Assembly (NCBI GenBank): GCA_000750105.3
Contig: JPHH03000016.1
Coordinates: forward strand, 248,001 to 312,000
DNA length: 64,000 bases
Direction of reading: 5' to 3'
From: Tolypocladium sp. Sup5 PDA-1
Lineage: Eukaryota; Ascomycota; Sordariomycetes; Hypocreales; Ophiocordycipitaceae
Position numbers and translations under genes: made by a program
Shown: positions 24,201 to 39,200 of the stretch, in pieces
How the letters are laid out: each line of letters opens with the position of its first letter
Numbering within the stretch: the first letter of the stretch is position 1
Notes under the pieces: generated by a model
Seen by the model: the letters and a program-made list of their open reading frames with translations, nothing else
What the model was told of the DNA's origin: nothing
Databases searched by the model: none

Positions 24201-27200
24201 TCATCGGACGCCCAGTGGCATGTCGGGCCTGGATTGTAGACCCTCATGACCCTCTTCAGCTCGCCCCGGTTGGTTGCCTCGGCGAACTCGTCGTTCAAGG
24301 ACCAACGGTCTTCCGTGAATACTTGTCGGATCCTGAAAAGACGAGATTGACGGCTCTTGAATCATATCCAACCTGGGCAGGCAAGGATAGCTCTCACCAT
24401 CGCTTCTATCGAACAGGCGACCTTTGCTTTTACAGACACGATGGCGCTATTCAATATGGTTGTCGCAAGGACATGCAAGTCAAGATCCGCGGACTTCGGG
24501 TAGAGCTCGGTGAGATCGAGCATCATGTGCGAACTTGCTTGGCCGGAGTGCGACAAGTTGCAGTCGACACCTTTGAGTCTGACGGCGGCGCCACCCTCGT
24601 GGCCTATATCTGCTTCAATGACGAGACAGGCAATACAGGAATGGGCAGCCAATCAACCAATGGCTTGCTATTACCCCAATCGGAAAGCTTAAGAGACGAC
24701 ATTGTGGCATTGACAGGGCATTTAGCAGTTCTTCTACCGCCATACATGATTCCGACCCTCTTTGTTCCTTGCGCATACATGCCCATCGTCACCTCAGGAA
24801 AGCTGGATAGGGCAGGGCTGAAGAATTCCATATCGTCGCTAAGCTGGGAGGAGTTGGCGACCTATGCGCTCAGAGAAGACCAGAAACGAGCACCAGAGAC
24901 CCCCATGGAGTGTCGCCTGCAGCTCTTGTGGGCAGAGATTTTAAACATTCCTGCTCAAGGCATCGGCCGGGATGATAGTTTCCTGCGTATAGGCGGCGAT
25001 TCCATTGCAGTCATTCATCTTACCATTGCGGCACGAGATGCGGGCATCTCTCTAACCGCTCAGGATGTCTTCGACGACCCCCGTCTGTGGAAAGTTGCTG
25101 CCAAAGCAAAGGCCACGGAGGAAGGAAACGATGTCCAGCTACCTGACTCTGTCCAACCGTTCAGCTTGCTCGACGATCATCTGCGAGGACTCGATTGGAA
25201 CACCACGGTTCGAAAGCGGTGCGGATTGCTCGACGGACAGGTCATTGAAGACGCCTACCCCTGCACTGCGCTCCAGGAAGGCCTCATGACGTTGTCCAGC
25301 AAGCAACCTGGCTCATACGTCGCCAACCACATCTACCGTGTGCCCAAGGATATTGACTTGGAGCGGCTACGAGCCTCGTGGGAGACCTGTATCGAACTCT
25401 GCCCGATCTTACGCACGAGAATCGTGGCGTTGCAAGAATCATTTATCCAAGTTGTGATAAAGGACGATCTTCATTGGGAAACATCCAATGGTGCCGATCT
25501 GGACGCGATGATTAAAGACACGGGATATATCCAGATGTCATATGGCTCGCCACTGTGTCGATACTCGTTGATGACGGATAGCAAAGGCGACTCGTACTTT
25601 TGGCTGAACATTCACCACGCGGCTCACGATGGCTGGACAATTCGGCTCATACTCAGCACGTTTAGCCACGTATATCGAGGCTTTGCAAGCCCCAATGTAC
25701 CGCAGTTTAGTTCCTTCATCAAGTACGTCACGGAAATAGACACCGCCGCCGCCAAGAAGTACTGGAACGAGCAACTACACGGTGCCAGCCAAGCCTCATT
25801 CCCCACCAAACCAAAGGACAGGCCACAGGATACAACACCATCAGGGCGCCGCACTCGAATGACGAAGAGGACCGTTGATCTTCCCGCTTTGCCAGGCGCT
25901 TCTACGACCAAGGCAACCGTTCTTCGTGCGGCCTGGGCGATTCTTCTTGCGCGCTACTGCGACACAAACGACGTGTGTTTTGGCGCCGCGGTTTCAGGAC
26001 GGTACGCTCCAATCCCAGGAATAGAGACAATTCCAGGCCCAATGGTTGCAACTGTTCCCATCAGGGTGCGGCTAGATCCAGAACAAAGCATATCCAAGCT
26101 TCTGCACCAAATCCAGACCCAGGCGTCTGAGATGGCCGCCTATGAGCAGTACGGGCTGCAGAATATTTCCAAGCTTGGAGCAGATGCTCAATATGCATGC
26201 AACTTTTCAAGTCTCTTTGTCATTCAGCCCGTGAGGGGTTTGGGCATGACTGATGGCGCCGACAGCGAGGTCATTACGCCTATGGATTATTCGGACAACC
26301 AGGAGGCTGAAGAAGTCCTCATGGATAATTACTTCAGCTATCCGTTGGTCATACAGGCCTTGATACACGACGAGAATGTTGAGTTCGTTTTTATTTACGA
26401 CTCCGTGGCCATCCCACCTACACAGCTTCAGGCATTGTCGTCTCAGCTCGGCAATGTGGTGCTTCAGCTCTTCACCTCACACAACGCACCCTTGAGCTCA
26501 TTGTCGGTTTCTACATCGTCGGACTTGGATCATTCGCTCGAGGTGAACAGTGCTATTCCTGAACTCATGGATACATGCGTCCACGTACTCGTTGAGGAGC
26601 AAGCCAACATTCGGCCACACTGGTTGGCTATTGATGCTTGGGACGCGCAGCTCACTTATGAAGCGTTGGATCAGGCGGCGAGTCGGTTCTCTCAACACCT
26701 CGTTGAACAGTTCAAAGTCATGCCCGGGGACCTTGTTCTTGTGTGCTTTGATAAGTCGGCCTGGTTCTTTGTCGCTATTCTGGCAATTAACAAGGCTGGC
26801 GCGGCATGGGTCCCTCTGGATCCGTCACATCCTGCAGAACGGTTGAGGATAGTAGCCGGACAGACCCAGTCTGGGCTAGCTGTGGTGTCCCCTTCCAACG
26901 CATCGTTATGCAAGGGACTTGCTTCCAGCGTGGTTCAATTAACACCTGAGCTAAACGATCAGCTTGCTGAAAATGCGCGACCCATTTCTCAACAGCTAGT
27001 TGTGTCAGTCTCACCACGAAGTGCTGCCTACGTCCTTTTCACTTCGGGAAGCACCGGGATACCGAAAGGGCTTGTGATGGAGCATGTAGCAGCTTGCACC
27101 AGCCAAAGGGCCGTCAGTCAACGGTTGAATCTGACACCAGACGTGCGGATTCTACAATTTGCTGCGTTCGTCTTCGACCTATCCATTGGCGAGATAATTG

Positions 27201-30200
27201 CTCCTCTCATCTCAGGCGCCTGCATCTGCGTTCCTTCTGAGGAGGCCAGAACCAACTCTCTGGCGGCTTTCATCTGCAAAAATAGGATCAACTGGGCCTT
27301 CCTTACCCCTTCACTAGTCCGAACCCTGAGACCCCAAGATGTGCCTTGCTTGGAGCTCCTGCTATTAGCCGGAGAACCAGTCAGCAGAGACATCTTGGAC
27401 ATGTGGTTCGGCCACGTTCGACTGGTCAATGGTTGGGGCCCGGCCGAAACTTGTGTCTTCAGCACCTTGCACGAATACACCTCGGTTCACGAGTCTCCCC
27501 TTATTGTGGGCAAGCCTGTGGGTGGCTTCTGCTGGGTTGTTGATGCCGATGATCCTCAACGCCTGGCGCCAACCGGCGCGATCGGCGAAGTCATAATTCA
27601 AGGACCAACGGTCCTACGAGAATATTTATCCAATCTGGCACAGACGAAAAACTCACTCTTGAGCGTTGTCCCTGAGTGGGCACCTCAGCGGGATACGTGG
27701 CCGTGGAATCGCGTCTTCAAGTCAGGGGACCTTTGTGTCCAGCGCTCAGATGGGCTACTCGAGTTCTGTGCCCGCAAGGATACACAGATAAAGATAAGGG
27801 GCCTTCGTGTGGAACTGGAAGATGTTGAGCACCATGTTCTCAAAGCTGTTAAGGGGGCTTGCCAGGTGGCAGTCGAAGCAATCCAGGGCAACGCCGGTAA
27901 AAGCTTGGTTGCATATATTTGCTTCACTACGGACACAAGAACTTCTTCCCTCGACCAGAACTCAGTGGAGGCTGCCGTCTTTCTTCCTCTGGCAGACGAC
28001 TTGCAACGGCAAGTTCGAGAGGCCGCCGGCCAACTGCAGGTCGCTCTTCCACATTATATGCTCCCGACCTTCTTCATTCCCTGCAAGTACATGCCGGTGA
28101 TCAGGTCAACGAAGCTGGACAGAAGAAGATTGCGGCAATTGACCCTTGCTTTGTCTCAAAGCGAGCTTCTTCACTTTTCACTTGCGGACAGCGACAAAAC
28201 TCATCCACAAACAGATATGGAGGTCCGCCTGCAGCACCTTTGGGCCAAGCTGCTGAAGCTCCCTACTGAGTCCATTGGTCGCGATGATAGCTTTTTGCAG
28301 ATCGGCGGTGACTCGATTGCAGCGATCCATCTGGTAACTTCTGCGCGTGAGTCCGGTGTTCAGCTTTCCGTGAAGGACATCTTCAAGGACCCTCGATTGT
28401 CCGCGGTTGCTGCGCAGGCGACTACACTACACGAGGACTGGCAGTTGGCAACCGCGACTGAGCCATTCAGTCTCTTGGAGCCACATAAAAGGGATTCAGT
28501 TCTAAATCTCAACATCCAAAGGCCCTCGTCTAGTGGATACCGGATTGCAGACGCCTATCCATGCAGCAAACTGCAGGAAGGCCTCATGACGCTGTCAATG
28601 AAGCAGCCGGGATCATACATCGCGACCTACGTCTACAAATTGTCAAAGAGCGTTGATTCGGACCTATTCAAACATGCTTGGCAAGAGACACTGAAGGCTT
28701 GCCCGAATCTGCGAACGAGGATTGTCCTCGTGGAAGACCATTCCGTTCAAGTGGTGCTGGAGGGAGACCCTGAATGGGAGTCCACCAGCAGCGAGAGTCT
28801 GCGCACCGCTGTGCAGGCCACCCGTGACCAGGCAATGACATATAGATCCGATCTATGCCGCTACAGTCTGTTGGAACAAGCCAGTGGCAACAGATACTTC
28901 ATTTTGACCATGCATCACGCTATTCATGATGGCTGGAGTATGCGCTTGGTAGTCAACACATTATGCAACTCATACAACGACCCTTCCGCATCGGCAAGCC
29001 TGGCAAATTATGCCAGCTTTATCCGTCATACAACTGGGCTTAATAAAGTGGTTGCCAGCGAATACTGGAAAGCCCAGCTTAATGGCGCAAAGTGCGCCTC
29101 GTTCCCTCGTTCCCGTCAACAGTCAGAGACGTCAGTGGCCAAAAAGGTCCGCGTTCTGAGACGAGACATATGTTTGCCCAGCTTAGCCGGCACATCAGTC
29201 ACAAAAGCATCTGTTTTGCGTGCCGCTTGGGCCATAGTCCTTGCACGGTACAGTGATACCAACGACATTTGCTTCGGGGTCACTGTGGCTGGGCGGACTG
29301 CAGCTATTCCTGGAATAGAGTCTATGCCTGGTCCTACTATTGCTACGGTTCCCGTCCGAGTTGTTCTTGACCGGACACTTGACCTACCAACCTTCCTTCA
29401 CAATATCCAGACCCAAGCGTCAGAGATGACTTCATACGAGCAGTTTGGCATTCAAGAAATTTCCAAGTTGAGCTCCGATGCCCAGGAAGCATGCCAGTTT
29501 TCTAGTCTTCTCGCCATTCAACCCCTACAGCACTTGGCAGGGGGGGCCTCCGACTCAACGTCTCAACCGATTCAAGCAGTTGATGCTTCTGAATATGGTA
29601 GTGAATCGGAACGGATGAGCAACTACTTTAGCTACCCGCTCATTGTGCAATGCCATGTATCTGACAGCCATGTCGAGCTGGTGCTTATATACGACGAAGC
29701 GATTCTGGGAGAGCCTTCCGCCGTTGCACTAAGCCACCACTTTGGGCACGTTGCCAGTCAGCTCGACATGCAAAGCAGAAGCACGATTGGGGACATATCC
29801 GTCGCTGGCTCATGGGATCTTGAACAGGCGCTGGGCTGGAATAAGCCGGGCTTCGAACGCGTGGGTGCCTGCATACATGACCTGATCTCAAAGCAGGCGG
29901 CCCTTGCTCCTGATCACGAAGCGATATATTCAACTCAAGAGACCATAACCTATGGTAGGCTCGACTATCTGACGGATAATCTTGCTGCTTATCTTTCGAA
30001 CCTCGGCATTGGGCCCGAGTCGCGGGTACCCTACTGTTTCGAGAAGTCACCGTGGGCTATCGTTGCCGTACTCGGCATACTTAAAGCAGGAGGAGCCTTT
30101 GTTCCACTGGACCCATCCCATCCACAAAGTCGGCGCGAGAAGCTTGCGAAGGAAGTTGGCGCTGAGGTGATAATCGCATCTCCTTCTGCGGCGACATCAC

Positions 30201-33200
30201 TTACTGCGGCGGCTCGCCACGTGGTTGTGTTGTCGGCATCGCACATGGAGGACATACTGGCCACAAAGATCAAAGCTCCAGTACGGGCGTCCAAGCCCGC
30301 CTCTCATAACGCTGCATATGTGATCTTCACCTCCGGATCCACCGGCAAGCCAAAAGGGATTGTCATGGAGCATGCTGCTTTGTGTTCTAGTACCATTGGG
30401 CACGGCCGCGTATATGGCTTGGATTCATCGTCACGCGTCTTACAATTTGCCAACTACGTGTTCGACGGCAGCCTAGGCGAGATACTAACGACCCTCGCCT
30501 TCGGAGGGACGATATGCACACCATCTGACAACGAGCGTCTGCAAAATACGGAGCAGTTTATGCGAGAGGCAGGCGTCAGCACGGCCATGCTCACGCCATC
30601 TTTCGCGGCTACCCTAAGCCCGGATCAAGTGCCCTCCTTGAAGACTCTAATCCTTGGCGGCGAAGCTCCAACGAAGAGCTCGCTTGATGATTGGCTTGAT
30701 CATGTTACGCTTATCAATGGATACGGGCCTGCAGAGACTTGCAACTACTGCAGTGCATATATCTTCCGCTCCCAGAACGATCATCCAACCACAATCGGGC
30801 ACGGGTTTGGTAGTGCATTGTGGGTGGTAGAGCCAGACAACCACGATAGGCTCGCCCCAACTGGTTGTATCGGTGAGCTTTTGGTCCAAGGTCATACTCT
30901 AGCTCGAGGTTATATCAACGACGAGGAAAGGACGCAGGCTTCGTTCGTCGAAGAAGTTAAAGCCATTTCTCCGCATATGGGAGACAACCAGCCCAGGTTC
31001 TACAAGACAGGCGATCTTGTCAGGTATAACCTTGAGGGGAGCATTGAGTATTGTGGGCGCAAGGATACACAGGTCAAGCTCCGCGGGCAGCGGATCGAGC
31101 TCGGTGAGATTGAGCATCACATCCAGCGGGCATCGTCGTCAATCAAGAACGTTGGAGTAGACGTGATGCAGCGAGAATTACGCCAGAGCCTTGTTGCATT
31201 CATCACTTTTACGAATGGCACCGAAAGTCTCTGGGAGAGCGACGCGCAATCAATTGGGAGCAACCTCATGTTGCTTGATGACGATATGAGATCTGTGATC
31301 TCAGGAGTCATCGATGAACTACAAGCCGTGTTGCCCTCATATATGGTGCCGACGACTTTTCTTCCCGTGCGCACTCTCCCCTTTATCAGCTCAATGAAGC
31401 TTGATAGAGGCAAACTGCGAAGCTTCTCGGGTAGCCTGTCCTCTGAGGAACTGGCCTCCTTTTCCATCTCAAGACGAGAAAAGATAGCCCCAGTTACCAA
31501 GATGGAAACCAAGCTACGAGATCTGTGGGCCTCGGTTCTCGATATGAAGCCACAAGATATTGGACGAAAGGACAACTTCCTGCAAATTGGCGGTGATTCG
31601 ATCTTAGTTATGCGACTGGCGACTTTGGCGCAAAAAGAGGGCATTAAGCTAGATGTTCCCGGCATCTTCGAGGATGGTCGTCTTAGCAGCATGGCGGCTG
31701 CGGCGAGCGCGAGCACGGAGCGTGTCAACAAAGCCTTTCGACCAGGAACCCTAAGTACGCTTCCTGCAGCACAGTTCCAGGACATCACCCACGAGATACA
31801 GAAGCAGTGCCAACTTTCAACTGCTCAAGTGGTTGAGGATGTTTACCCATGCACATACCTACAAGAGGGACTCATGGCCTTGGCAGTGAAACAACCAGGG
31901 TCCTACATCGCCAAGTATGTGTACGCAGTTCCTCCAAATATCGACATTGCCCTTTTCAAGATGTCTTGGCAGATGACTGTCGGCACTTGCAGCAATTTGA
32001 GGACTCGAATCATTCGCAAAGAAGAGCTCTCTCTGCAGGCTGTGATAAAGAGCAAGGTGCAATGGGAACCGACAGTCAATATGAATCTGAGAACCTACCT
32101 CCAGACAATGAAGGGTGTTGAAATGGGCTACGGGTCGCCACTCTGCCGCTATGCGTTGACTATTGAGGAAGATGGCACGCACCGTTTTGTTTTAATGATG
32201 CACCACGCCGTGTTCGATGGGTGGACGTTGCCCATTATTATGAGCACGTTGCAGGGCATCTACGACGGCAATGCCATCACGAGGCTTCCGCCATATTCAG
32301 GATTTGTGGAGTACATACTTGACTTGGATATGGATGCTGCCAGGGGGTATTGGACTTCCCAGCTTGATCAAGCTACGCGTGCTACCTTTCCACCTCTGGC
32401 GGAGACACGGGACAGTCGAACAACAAGCAAACCTGCTGGCAACACCAAACTGCTAAAGAAGTCCATCACGTTCTGCCAGCAGACTCAAACGACGATTACC
32501 AAGGCAACAATTGTGCGTGCCGCCTGGGCGATGCTCTTGGGGCAATACTGCCGCAGCACGGATGTGTGCTTTGGCACAACGGTATCTGGGCGAAGTGCCC
32601 CTATTCCCGACATGGGATCGATTCCCGGTCTCGTCGCTGCAACCGTTCCGGTTCGCATCAAATGGACTGGAGAGACGACAGTCTCGCAGTTTCTCCACGA
32701 GACACAGGTCCAAGCCGCGAAGATGGTGGCCTACGAGCAGTTTGGTCTGCAGAATATCTCCAAGCTGAGCCAGGCTGCTAGGGACGCATGCAACTTCTCT
32801 AGTTTGTTTTCCGTCCAAGTCCAGCAGCATTCGGGCGCTGATGCTACAACCGACGATGCTGTGCTTGTCTCTGCTCTCGACGAGGAATTGCTGGTCAATG
32901 AAACGCTGCAGAATTATTACAATTATCCGCTGGTGTTCCAGGGCCACTTATCCGATGACCACGCCGAGCTGGTCTTTATATACGACTCTGACGTTCTAGG
33001 AGAAGCACAATTGGGCATGCTGTCGCAGCAGTTCAATCATATTGTGCAGCAGCTCCTAGCAGAAGACGATAGGCCTCTGTCCTCCGTTTCAGCCACCAGT
33101 GCCGGCGACCTGGAGCAGATCATGAGCTGGAACAAACACGAACTAGAGCCGGTTGATGCCTGTGTTCATGACCTCGTATCCCAGCAAGCCTTGGCCTTCC

Positions 33201-36200
33201 CCGACACTGAAGCGATGTACTCAACGGAGCACAGTATGACCTACGCTGAACTTGATGAAGCCTCCACTGTTCTTGCAAGTTATTTACGTCGGCAGAACGT
33301 GCGAGATGGGGTACCAGTGCCTGTTTGCTTCGAAAAATCTATTTGGGCAATTGTCGCAATGTTGGGCATCCTGAAGGCAGGAGGCGTGGTTGTTTCGTTG
33401 GATCCTCAAAGTCCATTCAGCTACCGGCAGTCTTTGGTGAAAGAGGTGGCTGCCAACTGTGTGCTTGTATCGCCATCGGTGGCTGCCGCTGGCGAGCCCA
33501 TCACGGCACATGATATTGAAGTGTCAGAATCATCTCTGTCGAACTTGATGGAGTCTGCACGCAGCGCTCCGTCTGTGCATCGAGCACTCTCTCACCATCC
33601 TGCCCTCATTTCGTTCACCTCGGGATCTACCGAGGCTCCGAAGGGAGTCCTTAGGGAGCATCAAGCGCTTTGCACCAGCTTCAAAGCTCAGCAAGAGGCC
33701 TGCAAATTTGACAGCGCATCTCGCGTGTTGCAGCTCTCCAACTATGTTGACAACACCAGTTTGGCAGAGGTCTTTGGCACATTAGTGTCGGGTGGCACTC
33801 TCTGTGTCCCCTCTGAGGAAGAAAGGTTCAATGGACTGGCAGCATTTATATCGGCGTCCAGAACCAACACGGCTATGGTAACTCCCACGTTTCTGAGGAG
33901 CATGCAGCCCGATTTGGTGCCAAGCTTGAGGAAGGTGATTGTCTCTGGCGAACCTCCAGCAAGAGATATCCTTCAGCTTTGGGCCAACCGAGTTACTCTG
34001 ATCAATGGGTACGGCTCCGCGGAGACTTGCGGCATCTCTCACGCACATGTGTTTGAGTTGGTCGACTGCCCGACAAATATGGGAAGAAGCTCCGGTGCTA
34101 AAAGTTGGGTTGTTGACGTCAATAACCCCAATAGTCTTGCGCCCATAGGATGCGTTGGAGAGCTCGTGGTCCAGGGACACACGCTGGCTCGGGGATACAT
34201 AACAACCCATGAGCAGGCAAGCCTTTCATTCATCGACCATGTTGCATGGCTGTCTTCGAACCAGAATTCTGGACCCCAACAGTTCTTCATGACAGGCGAC
34301 TTGGTGAGATACACTGCCAACGGGGCACTGCAATTCATCGGCAAAAAGGACAGGGAGATTGTGCTTCGTGGCCGGCGAATCCAGTTGGAAGAGATCGAAG
34401 ACAGCATCAAGAAATTGTCAACCGGCAGCATCGAGCACGTGGCTGTAGGTGTTGCACAGCCAGATGCTGGCGGACTGCTCGTCGCATTCGTCACATTCGC
34501 CGGCATTGGCGAACTGCAACATACCACGACGTCTGCATGTGGCCATGAGGACTTCCTGGACATGCAACCACACATGCGGAAGACAGCACGGGCGGTTATC
34601 AACGGTCTCAAATCTCTACTACCAACGTACATGATCCCTGCACTGTGCATACCGCTGCGCCAAATGCCCCTCAACGCATCATTGAGGATTGACCAGCGGC
34701 AGATTGCATCGTTGGCAGAAACATTGAAGCCTGAATCTATGAGCCGGTTCTCCCTGACGATACGTGAGAAGGCCGCCCCGGAAACTGACATGGAGCTCCG
34801 AGTTCGAGAACTATGGGCCAGAGTACTGCAGACGAAGCCGGAAGAAATCGGCAGAACCGACAGTTTTCTCGAGATAGGAGGTGACTCTATCAGTTCAATC
34901 CAGCTGGTAAAGATTGCTCAAAAAGAAGGGATTGTCATCAACGCAGTCAAGATATTTGAGAGCTCTCAGCTGGACCACATGGCGGCTGAGGCGACTCTGG
35001 TGGACGATACTATGACAAACTGCGATGCCGCCCCCTTCGGCTTGATTCCACCCCAAGAGAAGGATGGCATTATCGAAGAGGTTCGAAGACGATGCGATCT
35101 GCTTCCTCAGCAGGTTGTCGAGGATGTCTATCCATGCACTCCTCTCCAAGCCGGCCTTATGTCACTGGCGGTAAAACAACCTGGCTCATATGTCGCCAAA
35201 TACCTTTACCGAATCCGAGATGATTCAGACGCTCTACGTGTGGAAGCAGCCTGGAATATTGCTGCCAAGCTATGCACCAACATGCGAACGAGGATCGTGA
35301 CTATTGGTGGCTCCACCTTCCAGGCCGTCGTTGACGGCATCACCTGGGAAACCATTTCTGTCGATGACCTCAATTCATGCACGGATACGCTGCAGAGCGT
35401 GACTATGGGGTATGGCTCGACATTATGCCGGTTTACCCTTATCAATATGCCCAGTGGAGAGAGGTATCTTGCTTGGGCCATTCACCACGCAGTTTACGAT
35501 GGCTGGTCCACACACCTCATGCTGGATGCCTTTTACCGTGCCTATGACGATTTGGATCTCCCAACTTTGCGGCCGTATTCCAGCTTCATCAAGTATACAA
35601 CCAGCCTCGATCAGGGTACTGCAATTGAGTACTGGAGAGCGCAGCTTCACCAGGCTACCAAGGCCACGTTCCCGCCCACGGGCAGCTCCAAGCCCAAAAA
35701 GACCCCCGTCACACGCAGTTTGACAAAGTACATTCCCTTCCCAAAGTCCACGAACTCGGTCATTACCAAAGCTTCAATCCTCCGCACTGCCTGGGCCATT
35801 GTCCTGGCACGATATTGCGATGCGAGCGATATATGCTTTGGCACAACTGTGTCCGGGCGACTCGCCCCTGTGGCCGGGTTGGATGCTACGCCAGGACCTA
35901 TGATAGCGACAATTCCGATACGTGTGCGGCTAGATGGCGATCGCACTGTTTCTGGCCTACTCCAAGATGTACAGAGGCAGATGTCAGATGTCGTTGCCTA
36001 CGAGCAGTTTGGCTTGCAAAATATTTCCAAGATCAGCCCAGAGATCAAAGACGCCTGCGACTTCTCCAGTCTCTTCGTCATTCAGCCCCAACTCCCAACA
36101 GCTGAGGAAGGTAGTAATACTGTTCCTATTCTTCAGGCTGTCCAATCCGAGCAAGGATCAAGCGAACCTTTAGAAGGATATTTTAGCTATCCCTTGGTGG

Positions 36201-39200
36201 CTCAAACCCTCATCTTCGACGACCACGTCGACTTTCTGCTCGTATATGACGAGGCAGTTCTTGCACACACACAGCTTGCCGCACTCTCAAACCAATTTGA
36301 TCACGTCGTCAAGCAACTGTTGGTGCAAGACGACTCACCATTACGCAGCCTCTCCATGGCGGGTCAATGGGACCAACAGCAGTCCATTGCTTGGAATGAA
36401 GACGAAACCGAGATCATGCATACTTGCTTCCATGAGCTTGTCCAAAAGCAATCCGAAGTCCGACCAAACGCCCCTGCCATACGCGCCTGGGACGCAGAGC
36501 TCACGTACCTTGAGCTGAATAGCGCTGCCGATCGCTTAGCAAAGCATCTTTTTCAACAGTTTAGCATCGACGCCCTCACAAATGCTCTCATTCACGTGTG
36601 CTTCGAAAAATCTGTCTGGTACTTTGTGTCCATTCTGGCAGTCAACAAATGTGGCGCGGCTTGGGTTCCGCTTGATCCTTCGCATCCAGCTCAACGGCAG
36701 CGCCAGGTCCTCGAGCAAACCAAGGCAACTATCGCACTAGCTTCGCCCAGCTGTGTTGATCTATGTTCCTCTCTGGTCACTCACATTGTGGAAGTCTCAG
36801 AGAGCCTAGATGAGAGACTAAAGTCGACCGGAGAGTCCAACGCCAACCTTCAAAGCGAAATCAAGGTGAACCCCGACCAAGCCGCATATGTGCTATTCAC
36901 CTCTGGCTCAACAGGAACCCCGAAGGGCTTGGTTATGAGCCACCTAGCCGTTTGCACGAGTCAAACATCCATTGCTAAGAGAATTGGCCTTACTGTTGAC
37001 GTTAAGATGCTCCAATTCGCATCATTTGTGTTTGATCTCTCTATCGGCGAGATTATCGGTCCACTGATCTCAGGGGCTTGTCTCTACGTTCCCTCCGAAG
37101 AGACGAGAATGAATTCATTGACTCAGTATATAAACGAGACAAAGACGACCTGGGCTTATCTGACCCCATCATTCGCTCGCACGCTGGATCCAAGCGGCCT
37201 CCCGAGCCTTGAACTGGTCTTGTTCGCTGGGGAGGCTGTGACGCGAGACATTCTTGATGCTTGGTTCGGAAAGGTGCGACTTCTCAACGGCTGGGGACCA
37301 GCTGAGACGTGCTGCTTTAGCACGATCCATGAGTGGTCGTCTCTGGATGAGTCACCCCTAACGGTTGGGAAGCCCGTCGCTTGCATGTGCTGGATCGCGA
37401 ACCCTGAGGACCCGTCCCGCTTGGCCCCTACCGGTTGTTTAGGGGAAGTCATGATCCAAGGTCCAACGTTGTTGAGCGAGTACCTCTCTGACCCTGAGAG
37501 AACCGAGGCTTCACTACTTCGATCACTCCCGAAATGGACCCCGCGACGGTCGATGCCTCTGTGGAGCCGGGCGTATAAGTCTGGTGACCTCTGCTACTAT
37601 AATCCCGATGGCACCATCGAGTTTTCTACGCGCAAAGACATGCAGGTCAAAATCCGAGGCCTCCGCGTTGAGTTGGGCGAGGTGGAATACAACATCCGGA
37701 CGGCTTTATACAGTGTTCGCCAAGTTGCTGTTGATGTTATTGACAACGGTGCTGGAAAGGCCTTGGTGTGTTACCTTTGCTTCAGCGACGAGACAAGGAT
37801 GGCTATGCCAGACAAGAGCGTCTGTTCTGTGTCGAGCTTGTCTGGCAGTACATGCATCTCTGGCGACTCGCATGATGAGATACCAAGTACTGAGAACATG
37901 AGTCTGTCAGATGTTTTGCTGCCCATGACGCCGGAGTTGCAAGCCCTGCTCATGGTACTTAACGGCAAGCTCGATACCTCACTCCCACGATATATGATTC
38001 CGAGCCTGTTCATCCCTTGCCGGTATATGCCATTCATCACATCAACCAAGCTCGACAGGAGCAGTCTACGAAAGGCCGCCAACGGCCTTGAGCCTAGTCA
38101 ACTGGCGAGCTACGCCCTTTCCAGCAGTGAAAAGCGTGCACCTGAAACAGCCATGGAGTGCCGTCTGCAAGAACTCTGGTCAGGCATCCTTCGAATCCCG
38201 GCTGAGTCAATTGGAAGAGACGACAACTTCTTTCGCCTCGGAGGAGACTCCATTGTTGCCATTCAACTTGTTACAGCTGCACGAGACGCCAATATTTCTC
38301 TCTCCGTAAGGGACATTTTCGATGACCCTCGCCTGCTGGCTGTCAGCTTGAGATGCTCCGAGTCCAGCCAAGCAAGTCAAATGGAGATTGACCTTGCCCC
38401 ATTCGACTTGATGGACCCCAAGTCTCGCAACCTGCTTCTTAGCAATGACTCTGAGCAACTATGCGGGTTGTCTTCTCACCAGATCGACGATGCGTATCCC
38501 TGCACTACGCTGCAAGAAGGTTTAATGGCCCTGACCGTGAAGCAGCCCGGTTCTTACATTGCCAAGTACATCTACAAGCTCGCACCTGAAGTGGATATTC
38601 ATCTCTTCAAGCTAGCCTGGGAACGCACCCTAGAGATGTGTGGCAATCTCCGTACGAGAATCGTGCTCTTGGAAGACAACCCAGTGCAGATTCTCGTCAA
38701 GCAACAGCCTAGCTGGGAGAACACGACAAGTATGACCTTGCAATCGTTCATGCAAGACTCACAAAACATCACAATGGGCTACGGCTCTCCTCTATGTCGG
38801 TACGCGCTAATTTCAGACGAGAATAGCGAGAGGCCCTACTTCGTATGGATCGCTCACCACGCTATTTATGACGGATGGACGTCACGCTTGGTCTTCAGCA
38901 CATTGCACCAAGTGTATTGGGGTTCCAGTGCTTTAGTTTTGCAGCCGTACTCCAGCTTCATCAAATATGCCCTGTGTGTAAACAACGAAGAAACGCGCAA
39001 ATACTGGCGTTCACAGCTGGATGGCGCCAACCAAGCCAACTTCCCACCAACAGCAGCCAAGAGCGGAAGCGAAAAGCCCAAGTCCATGACCTGCCACCTG
39101 GAAAAGGACATTTCGTTCCTTTCATTCACAACTATGGGTGTCACGAAAGCAACAATTATGCGCGCTGCATGGGCTCTGATCCTTGCTCGCTATTGCGATA

